From Eudromia elegans (lineage: Eukaryota > Chordata > Aves > Tinamiformes > Tinamidae): 64,000 nucleotides of DNA. Both the position numbers and the translations under genes were made by a program. Each line of letters opens with the position of its first letter. Position 1 is the stretch's first letter. The notes under the pieces are model-generated. The model was not told where the DNA came from. It did no database searches and worked only from the letters and a program-made list of their open reading frames with translations. Positions 48,246 through 59,210 of this stretch are shown in pieces. The stretch covers positions 1 through 64,000 of the forward strand of contig PTEX01000496.1 in the NCBI GenBank assembly GCA_003342815.1, given 5' to 3'.

Positions 48246-50125
48246 ATGTGCTCACACTGTAGTCTGTTTAGGGTGACACTGTGGTGAAGCTCTCACACAG
48301 TGAGAGCACTTAGGGCCAGTCCACCTCTTTCAGTGCTGAACCCGCTCCTTCCTCCAGGCTGCACCCTCTTACATAGCGGAGGTGTTATTAGATGAACAAG
48401 TTACTAAGGAGTGAGGCTGACAGTCGCTTACTGCCACATGTTGGGCCGTGGCGCCAAGGGTGCTTCGGTTAATGGGACACTCATGCAGTTGGCCCATGCA
48501 GTCTGCTTGTTGGCAGCGGGGCTCTCCCTGCTCTCGCCTTCAGGCTTTTCCCAGTGACAGTAATGAGGTGGAAAGAGCACTTGGTGGGTGGGAAACATTT
48601 GCCATTTATAGAGGTAGTGGATTAACTTTGGGATTTAGGAGCTTGGAACTCCTGCTTTGTCTGTGTTAATTCTGGGGTGAATGAGGACTCTCTTCCTGTC
48701 GCTGTTTCAGTTATCTGCTCCCCTACCCAACATGCTTGGTCTAGTCCTATGTTAGCTGAATATTCATCAGCTGTAATTCCCAGATAAATGTGGAAAAGTT
48801 TTGTCTTTTGTTAGCTTTTTTTTCCTCCAGCTAATGGTTATGTGTCCTTGATCAAGAAAAACAAAATCTCTTTCAGTTTTATCTTCCAGATTATCCATGG
48901 CTCTCCTGCTATCCTAACACTGTTCTTGTTTTTTATTCCTGTCAGAAGCTGAACTCAGTGAAGTTTGCTTCCAATTTGTGCTCTTTCAGAGAATGGACCT
49001 ATTTTTTCTGACATCCTTAAATAACTGTGATTGTTCAGTCATTGTATTGGCTTGATTGTCTTCTGCAGCAGTGTCATAGTTACTGCAATATCTTTTTTTT
49101 CCTTTAAGACTGGAATGACCAGAGCAGTACAGCACAACCTTTCAGAAGACAAGAATGACTGTGAAGGGTATAAATTGAAGCACCATGGGATCTAGTATTT
49201 TTCCACCCTTTCCCTTCTCCCCACTTTTAGTCATGTATTACAGATTTTGGATGTTCAACAGCTTGATCTGGAGGGATCCTATGAAAAATAATCTTGTACT
49301 TTGAGAATGGGAGAAACAGGAGCATGGGAACTAAGGAGAGAATAAGTTCTCTCTATCCTCTTTCTCAGTTTTACAATTTTATTCTGCTGGCTAAAAATCT
49401 ATCTGTTTCCCATCTAAGTAAAAAAAAATGAATATGTTAATATACCTGCTCTCTACAATGTTCTTTGCAGTCAAATGATTAAGTTCTTGGGCTATATATT
49501 TAAATTGAAACTGACTGAAGATATTGAACTACCTGTTAAACTGGGGCATTTTGGATTAAAAATGAAAGGTTTTCCAGTTTGGCAGTTGAAACTGGAAGTG
49601 TCTATGGAGGTACCCACCATGAATAAAATGTTTTCTTGAGACTGATCAGTCTGCTACTTTATGATCTCATTTTAGAGAAAGTTTTGCTTAATATTTTTAA
49701 ACTAATTTTCTCAATGCCTCTTGCCAAACTCGCTCTATTTACCTTCACTTTTATAGCTGAAAATTCTATTAATTTTTTTTGATGCCTTTTAAAGCGTCAA
49801 TCTTAAGACAACCGGTTGAATTAAAATCTTTGTCCATGGATTTCGATAGCATTTTGAGCTCCCATTCCTTATAATAACTTTGTTTATAATTATTTGTTCA
49901 GTTTAAGTAGTTCATCATCATTATAAAGTAACTAGAATGTTTTTATGCAGTGTGCTAGGAATTGTGGGTTAAGGATGTAAAATGCTGCTTCGCAGATCAG
50001 CTTGTGAAGAATCCTGGATCGCTATCTGTGCTTTTTTTTTTTTCCGATGTCCAAAACTTAACTTTGCACCTAACTTAACAAATCTCAGTAACATGAAATA
50101 TAAACATCAAAATGGAGAAAGAAAG
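48246..50125 (+). other. Presumed intronic DNA
   Basis: No exon is supported. Positions 48246-48600 are moderately GC-rich and may be a decayed repeat that I do not recognise. An exon-like interval at 49109-49167 is discussed under rejected items. Confidence 0.45.
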
Positions 50126-50156
<31 letters not shown>

Positions 50157-50166
50157 AGAGAGAGAG
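50126..50166. repeat. A28 tract followed by (GA)n
   Basis: Twenty-eight As at 50126-50153 are followed directly by GA dinucleotides to about 50166. The apparent Lys/Arg-rich or Phe-rich frames across it are artefacts. Confidence 0.95.
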
Positions 50167-51951
50167 CAAGAGGAAGTCAAATCTGGAAATCTGGCTGAGG
50201 AAGAGCCAAAGCCCAGCACCATCACCTCCCTTAGCTGTCTAAAACGTGATCGCAGGAGCCTAGGTGTGTGAGTGGGCAGCTGGGTGGCTCGGGTGGTGCA
50301 TCGAGAACGGGCTGCTGGTGTCGAGGCTGATATGAACTGTCCCCCATGTGTCTTCATGTCCGCTTTGGTCCTGCTTACCTCATAGTTAGTCTGCGTGCCC
50401 CTACTACTAGCACAGAGGTGCAAGTTAACACTGTAAGTGCTCCTGTTAACACTCTAAGTGAGCTCACTGCCTGTTTCTCCTGGACAAGAGTAAAAACTCC
50501 TTCCTCGGCAAGGGGAAGGGAAAGTTTGCCAGGAATGCGATATGTGTCCTGAGAGTTCGCCGAGGGGAGTCCCATTTCATGCTTTTCACTCCTTTGCCAG
50601 TGTTCTGGAAGAATTATGTATTTGACTTCCCTCCCAGAGGCCATTTAATATATTTCTCAGTATGAGCAAGGCTGTTCCAAATGCCCGTGAAATCCTGGCA
50701 TATAATTCATTGCTCTTAATGGTTTGAATGAAGCCCAACACATGCTTGTTTTCCTGTCTTCTCTCTGAACTGTTATTTTAGGTATGTCCTCTCCTTTCAA
50801 AGTGTGAACCAGCTCCAGTTTTCTGTCTCTTTGCTGAATTCCGTCACCTAAGTAGGTCTTTTTCTCAGTGAACTCAAGAGAAGGTTGTATTGGTAAATAA
50901 CGATTTAGTTTAGTTTATAGTCTGAGCATTCTAGGCAATGTGACAACAAAATTAAATCCATTAAAACATCCAACAAATAAATGCGAAGATGAAACTGCAC
51001 AGTTAAAAGGCATTAAATCATGAGTTTGTGCTTAGGTTTTCCCTCTCTATATATTTTTTCTTTTAAAACATACTGAGCCTTGAACAAGTCCCTGGTTCCA
51101 AAAGAAGGTGACACAAGTTCCAATAAATGGAGACAAAGGTACAGCAGGGCCCTGCTCTGGCAACCTAAAGGAGAAGCTAAGGAGGGGGTGCCTGATGCAT
51201 AATGCAGGGACTAAATTTATTCAATTTGTGCTTTTCTAACTGAAGAGTACTATAAAGGCTCAGCCTCACAGTTGGTTCACCAGGGTCTGGGTGGAGATTT
51301 ACTATTTTTTTAAATGAAAGTAGCATGTGTTTCCTCTAACATATCTGAGTGATAGATGGAGTCTCACTTTTACACACTTGATCTGTGGAGATTAGTGCTG
51401 CTGCAAAGTAACATGAGTAAATCTTTCAGCAGTTACATTGGTGAGGTTGGTTTGTTTGTTTGTTTGGCTTTTGTATTTTTCCAGCCTAAAGAGGAGAAAG
51501 AAAAAAAACTTACACTTACCTACAGACAGCTGTCCAAAAATACTAACTTGCATGTTATAACCATCTGTTACAGAGACGTAAAGCAGAAAGCTTTTAAGAA
51601 ACACTGGAGTGGTGACTGCTTAGAAGAAACATAACAACTATTTAGAGCAGGATGAAAATTTCCCTTTCTGACTAGAGCAGTGGAGCAGTGTCTTAGCCTA
51701 TTAACATAGCCTTCCTATAACAGGCAGACAAGGTAGTGCTACACAGGTAGGCTGACCACCTAGCCAAATTTTGCCGAAGTAGGAAAATCTCATAAATAGT
51801 AGTGCTGAATGTTGTCAGTACATACGTTTTCCCTTTGTTTGCCTCCTTCCGTCAGTGAATGCTCTGACAAGTAACCTTCAAGCCTGTCTGAAAAGGAAAT
51901 GATTGAGAGAAATGTGAAAGCAAGTTTGAATGTTAATTCACAAATATTAAG
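50167..51951 (+). other. Presumed intronic DNA
   Basis: The sequence is moderately balanced in composition at 50200-50650, then AT-rich. No exon, RNA gene or repeat family is recognised. Confidence 0.45.
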
Positions 51952-53464
51952 CACCATTTGCTGCGTGAGCTGGCGGATGTCATAGCGGATATTATAGCTA
52001 AGCTGCTCTCCATCATCTTTGAAAGATTCTGGAGAATGAGGGAGATGCTGGAGGACTGGAGGAAAGCCAATGTCACCCTGGTCATCAAAAACGGCAAGAA
52101 GGAGGAGCCGGGCAACTGCAGGCTGGTGAGCCTCACCTCCGTCCCTGGGAAGGTGATGGAGCAGCTCATCCTGACTGCTGTCTCCAGGCACATGGAGGAG
52201 AAGAAGGTGCTCAGGAGTAGCCAGCATGGGTTCACCAAGGGGAGATCATGCTTGACTAACCTGATAGCCTTCTACGATGGGGTGACTAGATGGATAGATG
52301 AGGGCAGAGAGGTGGATGTGATCTATCTGGACTTCAGTAAGGCTTTTGACACCGTCCCTCACAGCATCTTCCTGGGCAAGCTCCAAAAGAGTGGTATAGA
52401 TGAATGGACAGTGAGGTGGATTAGGAATTGGCTGGATGACAGGACTCAGAGGGTGGTGATTAGTAGTGCAGAGTCCAGCGGGAGGCCTGTGGTTAGTGGT
52501 GTCCAGCAGGGGTCAGTCCTCGGTCCAGTCTTATTCAATTTATTCATTAACTACCTAGATGAAGGGATGGAGTGCTCCCTCAGCAAGTTTGCTGATGATA
52601 CGAAACTGGGAGGAATAGCTGAGGGCTGAGCTGCCATCCAGAGGGACCTGGACAGACTGGACAACTGGGCGATGAGAAACCTNATNAAGTTCAANAAGNG
52701 CAAGTGTAGGGTCCTGCANCTGGGNAGGAATAACCCTAGACATGCCTACAGGCTGGGGACCGACCTCCTGGTGAGCAGCCCTGCAGAGGGGGACCTGGGC
52801 ATCACGGTGGACGACAAGTTGACCATGAGGCATCAGTGTGCTCTCGTGGCCAAGAAGGCCAATGGGATCTTGGGGTGCATTAAGCAGAGCGTCTCCAGCA
52901 GGTCGAGGGAGGTGATTCTGCCCCTCTTCTCAGCCCTGGTGAGGCTGCACCTCGAGTACAGTGTGCAGTTCTGGGCTCCCCAGTACAAGAGGGATGTGGA
53001 GCTGCTGGAGAGAGTCCAGCGCAGGGCCACAAAGATGATTAGGGGCCTGGAACATCTGCCCTATGAGCAAAGGATGAGAGAGCTGGGCCTGTTCAGCCTG
53101 GAGAAGACTGAGAGGGGACCTGATCAGTGTCTATAAGTACCTCAAGGGAGGGAGTGAGGAGGATGGGGCCGGCCTCTTCTTAGGGGTGGCCAGTGATAGG
53201 ACTAGAGGAAACGGCCACAAATCGAAGCATCAAAAGTTGCACAGGAACTTGAGAAAGAATTTCTTAACAGTGAGGGTGACAGAGCCTTGGAACAGGCTGC
53301 CCAGAGAGGTGGTGGAGTCTCCTTCTCTGGAGATCTTCCAAACCCGCCTGGACATCACCCTGTGCCACATGCTCTAGGAGACCCTGCGTGTGCAGGGGGG
53401 TTGAACTAGATGACCTCTACAGGTCCCTTCCAACCTTAAGTATTCTATGGTTCTATGATTCTTT
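51952..53464 (+). mobile_element. CR1 LINE, 5'-truncated, about 1.5 kb, most complete copy in the window
   Basis: The element starts inside ORF2, in the reverse-transcriptase domain. It continues through the rest of ORF2 and the 3' UTR, with the GC-rich hairpin-like ccctgcgtgtgcagggg near 53382-53400. It ends with octamer copies (attctatg, gttctatg, attct) at about 53442-53462. There is no poly(A), as expected for CR1. The left end is a clean truncation against AT-rich DNA near 51952. The nearly identical 3' end at 34.57-34.78 kb lies in inverted orientation. Six isolated Ns occur at 52683-52725. Like most CR1 copies it is dead: it lacks the 5' UTR, ORF1, the endonuclease and the start of the reverse transcriptase. 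Confidence 0.96.
51958..53380 (+). pseudogene. CR1 ORF2 reverse-transcriptase remnant, frameshifted
   Basis: Three plus-strand frames together make up the later part of CR1 ORF2. The first (51958-52629, 223 codons) carries recognisable reverse-transcriptase motifs: DWRKANVT near the start, [33 protein letters not shown] (first catalytic Asp), [15 protein letters not shown] and [10 protein letters not shown], which contains the FADD catalytic pair. It breaks at a TGA at 52627, where a small deletion removes several codons relative to the usual family sequence. The second frame (about 52630-53136) holds the thumb and C-terminal region ([47 protein letters not shown]). It breaks at about 53110, where one base appears to be missing just before [11 protein letters not shown]. 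The last part (53186-53377) encodes RTRGNG and PWNRLPREVVESPSLEIFQT. The product would have copied CR1 RNA at the target site. This copy cannot. Confidence 0.93.
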
Positions 53465-56400
53465 AAAGCCTAACAAACTCTGTTAAAGATTAGGTATGTT
53501 TGTGTGACATACCTAGGACAGCTTTTGACTGCTTTTAACTGCAGATATGAATTCTTGCAAGAAGCCTTTTTTAAGCAGTTCTTAACTGAGAGAAAAGTAA
53601 ACTCAGGTGGCTTTTTTTTGTTTATTATTGGAAAGTTTAGAAGAGAGACAGGAAGCAATAACCTTCATATATCTATTTGGTATTTGTAGGAAATTCGGAT
53701 TTACTCTGTCAACTTCCCAGCAATTGGTCTGTGATGGTAGGTGTTGACGAACAATGTCATCCTAAAAGCCAGATATTTATATGTCAGGGAAACAGGATGA
53801 ATATAAAGGTATGGATCCAGATATGTGCCACGCACATGAAATTAACAGCTAGACTTATACTAATCAGTTTATTTCTGTGTCACTATCTCTGTTCTCTGGA
53901 TTTACCATCAAGTATGTGCTCATCCTCCTTTGAAGAATGCTATATATCCTATTCTTCAAAACATCTGTTATTGGTCCTCTGATAGTAAAGGTGAAGCCAA
54001 GGAGAATTGCATAAATTACCTACCCATTACCTTGGTTCTGAAGGAAATGGTTGAGTGTTTAACTAAGGAGAGAGATATACAGCACTGAAGCAAAAAATTA
54101 TGTCGTGGAAGAGAGCCAACACATGATCTTTGCTTCTCTAGTCTGATAGAAGTTTATAGGGAAAAAAACATGGTGAAAGGACTTGATATAACTCACTTTG
54201 ACTCTTCAATGATACTGAAAAATTACTTTTATGAACTGAATTTTAGAAAGTGTTAATGAGGTTTTTTTGAAACCCAAGTAACAGGTGAATTACTTCAATA
54301 AATGCAAATGAAATAACTGTGTGCATTGTTTCTCTAGGGCAATGTTATACAAGCTTGATTCCACAGAAGGTAAAACTGGGGGAGTGATAAACCAGTGGCA
54401 AATAGCAAAGCAGTCATACCACTAGGGAGCTGACAGTTATCTCTCTGAAGGTCATTATCATGACATTATCATTATCTGGGCAGGATTAAATTAAGTCCAG
54501 AACTAATTATATTATCCTTTCCAGAAATAGTCCTGAAAATACTGCTGGTAAATGTCGAAAGTATGGTTCGAAGTTTTGATGTTTGAAACTTGTCATTCAG
54601 CTAGGGTGAGGGTAGGCACGCGTGTACTCACAACATAATGAAGTGAAAGGAAGATTCTAGAAATTAGCACTATAGGAATATTTTATCACTCTTAATTTAC
54701 ACATGTCAGTTAAACGCAAATGAATACTTAGCATGACTGCAGTGTCTGCTTGAATCTCTATTCATTTTGATAGGAGCAATAACCGCTTCGGGCTCCTCTG
54801 CTAGCACTGACTTTGTCATCTCTCAGCATTTTACTTTTATATATCCATTCTTTCCAACACAGTGTACTTTAAGTACTTTGAAAATATCTCTATTTTAAGA
54901 ACATCTTGGGCAAGTGTACTTTTGTGATCCACCTTTTCAATTGTCATCTTTCATGGTCTCTTCTGTTGTGTATTTTTTCCAGTTATCTTGGATATCCAGT
55001 ACTTTTATGCTGTGTCTATGCTGGTCTCTTAACCTTGATTATTTTCTGCACTTTCCTGTTTATCTACATTGGTCTTTTCTCAGTGTTGCTACCTTTATTG
55101 CTAGAATACTCACCAGAGGCAATGTTAAATTTATCTTTGAAAAATTTCAATTTCCTTTCTGTAGCTTTTCCTGCATTGTGTTATCCCTGTGTTTGCTTCT
55201 TTCAGCTTTACTCTATCTGTACACAGTATACTGTGCTGAAATTCAGTATCTTTTTTTCTTTTTTCTTTTTTTTTTAATCCCTATTTTAGCCTCAGTTTAT
55301 TTACAGATAAAAATATGACTTCTAAGCAACAACTGTAACACGGTTATCTCACTTGTTCATCTCATCAATGGGATTTCCAGGATTTGGGCCCAGCTTTCTT
55401 TCTGAGGAATTGCTTTGCAAAACACCCAGAAGTGCAACGCTTCAGTCTTTCCAGCTGTTAGTAAGTTGGGTGGCTGCTGAGGAGGGGTCGCTCTTTGCCT
55501 ATTTCTGGTCAAACTTTGCCTCCCTTCTCCATCACTTTTCCTACTTTTGTGGAAATCTTTCCAATCAACCTTAGTTCCCTTTTGTTTTACTCTCCATCTA
55601 AAACTCTCATATGTTTCTATTAGACCACTTTGTTATTTTGTACTACAGCAAAAATTATTAAGTATAGAGCTTTTGCCCCATATTTCTCAACTCTGTCTTC
55701 TGGTTCATTTTGCTTTTCTTATTAACACTTGTGTCATCTTCCTGTATTCCACTAGTAACTGGTTGGGTTCGCATGTGTCCATGTGTATGTGTCTGTAAAG
55801 AACCCTTCTGCTGAAAAGAACCAAAGAAATTTACCTTGGTTGCTACATACATAATAGTCTTGCTTGTCTTTCAGTTTGTGTCCTATTTAAGGGTAAACTA
55901 TTTTCTTTGCTAAATATGTGCATAATGCTTAGTGCTGTGAGATCCCAGTATTTAATTGTTAGGTGTTTCCATCTGGTTAAAAATAATTTGGCTAAACCCC
56001 TTTCTCCCCTTTGCCTCAATCAAAGGTAACACAGAAACACCAGAAATGTTATACAAAGGTCCTTAGAAAAAAACTTTTAAAATTATTTTCGGTGTATAAG
56101 AGAAAAGAACACTTGTGTATGTATTTGTTCCAGAATATCCTAAGACCTACACTCTTGAACATTTGTGCAGTCCTCAAACAAGACTGTTTGTATGCCTGAT
56201 ATACATCTTGGCTACCCTGGTGCATTGGACCCATAACAGCTTGCTTGTGTTGAATTCATAGTCTTAGTCAACTTAAAAACAAACAAAACAACAAAAAATA
56301 AAGAGAACAAACAAACTGGTTAGTCTCAGTAAGTCTCTGGAAGATGAGAAAGACACTGATCCTTTGCCAGGAAATCGAGGACATTCAATACGAGTCCCAG

Positions 56401-59062
56401 CAGATGGTAGTTTCTTTTGCCCTTATTGGTTTCAGTCCCTGTCTCTCCCAGTGGAGCTATTTGCTTCCGCTCCAGCACTACTCTAAATCATCAGGAGTAA
56501 TTCTACTGGCAGTGCATAAAATGTAGAAAGACCAGACTGAACTACTTAGGAACTAAGTATGAGTGTTTTTAATAGACTTTAATTATTTAAGAGTATTAAT
56601 TTGTAATCTAAATTAAAAAAAAAATCCAAAGAAGAGATTTTTTTTTTCTGTAATGTGATGAGATACAATGTTTTTGCATGGCTGAGAATATTAAAGAAAA
56701 ACTGCAATAATGTTATTAAGTACCATGCCTTGTTTTTCCATTGTTGCCAGAATTTTAGTCTGCATACTTTCTTAATGATATTTTGCTGTCATCATTGTTT
56801 TATCAGAGCCATAAACAAGGTCTAGTTTAAAGATGTGGAAAAAAATGTTAATTGCCCATTCTAGAATAATTTCTAAACTATAACTTTTTTTTCCTTGCTG
56901 TCTTTATCTTCCCTGAAAGCCTGTGTTGTACAGTGTTTCTAAATATTAGAGAGATGTATTTTTACTTAGACAATTTGGGTTAGGTTATGGTTTATTTAAA
57001 AGCATATGGAAATCATGATCAGTCTGACTTTAGAACTTCATCAAGGCTTCCTCCCTCCCCTCCTTCCCCTCCCCTCCCCTGCTTTGAATTGACCATTGAA
57101 ATATGGCTTTGACTTAGGCTGATATGGGTCTCAATAGATGTCAATATTTGTAATGATTATTATCAAGACAATCCTCTCAGCATTTTTGGGATGGGGAGAA
57201 GTCTCTATCAGGTCATAAGCTGTCTGACCCATTTTATCACATAATGACAGATTAAAAAAGCAAAACTGAAAAAATAATCTTTATAAGAGCCATTTGAGAA
57301 ATTGAATTAATAATGTTCATCTCTATATTCTGCTGGGACAGAAACTTTTTATTCTTCCCTGACTTAACCTGATGTCATGATCCTGTCCTTGGTTTCTTCT
57401 GGTATTAACAGAAGCTGAACAAAATACTTGGCACCTTGAAGAAATGCTCAGTATCTCCCAGAAGAAAACCTCCTAGAGATAGCAGTACAGCTGCTGTTGA
57501 ATATATAGTTTCTGAAAACTGACATTTTGGAGATGTTTTTCCTTATCTTAATACATGATGTTTTGCAGTTCACATCTAGAGGCAACCTTCTTGAAATTCC
57601 TTGTCCTGAGTAACTCCTGTTTTGTCCAGTCTTAGTGCTATCTTGTAAATACTAGTAGAACTTAATTGTCTTTGAGATGCTGTCAGCTACGTGTACATGT
57701 GCAAAAACTGTAGGAGAGTTCTTCAGTGCAATTCATCAAAGTTTACAGTTGAGGGCTAGATTTTAAGGGGAATAACTGACTTTGAGAAATATATATTTTG
57801 AAATCTGCACTTGGGACAGCGTGTTAATGTTAGTTAAAATTTCAAAAGGATTTTGTTTCATTTTTTGAACTACTAGTGGATTTCCTGTAGCTACTGATCA
57901 AAAGGAAAATAATCAGTATTAATGAAAGAGTATTTGTACAAATTAGTTGATGTGTACTTTTCACCTCCAGATGGTAATACATGTATGTGTGTGTGGAATA
58001 CCTAATTATGATATGGAAGTTGTTATTGAATGCAGTCCGCAAAAATTGTCAACTTATGCTAACTTCTCTCTAACTTCTTTGGGATATATATCATGACTTT
58101 TGGAAAATAGCCTGCGTTCTGTAATGTGTTTGGCTTAAAAAAACACCACCAAGACCCACTAAAAACCAGAACTTGTTGGTTTTATTTATGTGTGTGTGTG
58201 AGGGGTGGGAATGCACACTCCTGTGGCCTGAGGAGGATGTACGGTGTTTCTCTACCTGGCACAACCTTAATCTTTCTTATGACACAAGTTTTTGTGAGGA
58301 GATATGATATATGATAATACTATCTGATAACAATAACAATATCTGATAACAGAATGATGCAAACTTAAGCCAGAATTAGACCTGAAGATACCACTTCAAA
58401 TGTCCCAAAAGATTTTTCTCTTAAATGTGTTTGAGATATCTTTAATATATGAAAGAAACTTCATTAGTGTGATGAGCTAAAACAATGGATATTGGGTTTA
58501 TTTGGGTTTCAATACTCGAAGTGCTGAGAGGTGGCCATAATAAGAGAGTACATGAGTATATCACAAGTTTAAACCATTAGTAGGGTTTGTGAATGGCCTG
58601 GAGAATGTGTCTGTGGAGAAGAGCAAAGAGGAGTCCCATTTTGGGTGGGGAATACAGCTAATATCTACAGAGATTTTTTTTTTTCATCTCTAGTTTAATA
58701 TGTGCTCAAGGATAGATCCAGATGTTATAGAGGATGCTCTACATACTGCTGTAGAGGTTTTATTGTTATTATTTTTTATATTTTGGTAATAGGAGATGGA
58801 ATTTCCCAAGCTGAAGCTGTTACTTTCAAAGTAGTAACTTCTCCTGTGAGACTTTCAGATGAATCATAGTGGCTGACAAAAATAGAACTATTAAATTGTC
58901 AATCAACAGTTGCAGAAATTTGCTGAAAACTTTATGGTAGAAAAAGTAACGCTAAATGCATCCTTCTGGTCCAATTATACAGTTAACTGTGAGACAGACT
59001 TTACTCTTGATAAGTAGCATTTTTTAAATGATTTTAAATCCATTTTAATTCAATAGTTCCTG
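53465..59062 (+). other. AT-rich presumed intronic DNA
   Basis: No exon or RNA gene is recognised. T-rich stretches at 54900-55320 generate overlapping hydrophobic frames that are compositional artefacts. A polypyrimidine CCTCCCC/CCTTCCCC tract lies at 57049-57081. Confidence 0.45.
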
Positions 59063-59090
59063 AAAAAAAAAAAAAAAAAAAAGAAAAAAA
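59063..59090. repeat. Poly(A) tract, A20 G A7
   Basis: The A run sits about 35 bases upstream of the CR1 fragment at 59124. It is not part of that element, because CR1 does not use poly(A). Confidence 0.9.
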
Positions 59091-59123
59091 GTTTGTATCT
59101 GTCAAGATTTAATTCCTTAAAAT

Positions 59124-59210
59124 CACAGAATGGTTGAGGTTGGAAGGGACCTCCAGAGAGTTACAGTTTTCTTCTGCTCAAGCAGTGACACCAAGAGCAC
59201 CTCCTGCATA
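59124..59210 (-). mobile_element. CR1 LINE, very short 3' end fragment
   Basis: On the minus strand the last 80-90 bases of CR1 are visible. The plus strand reads atcacagaatggttgaggtt, then ggaagggacctccagaga, then a decayed 'ctgctcaagcagtgacacc' segment. It retains one octamer-like unit (attctgtg on its own strand). It is severely 5'-truncated. Confidence 0.85.

Noticed and set aside
49109..49167. Exon-like 59-base interval with a T-rich acceptor and a GAAGG|GTATAA donor
   Set aside because: When joined to the phase-1 end of exon 1 it meets a TGA after about 16 codons. It is open only in another phase, and intronic pseudo-exons of this kind are common.
54906..55318. Overlapping 123- and 134-codon hydrophobic frames resembling membrane proteins
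   Set aside because: The region is T-rich, which produces Phe/Leu/Ser-rich frames in every phase. Both frames run into a poly(T) stretch and no family is recognised.
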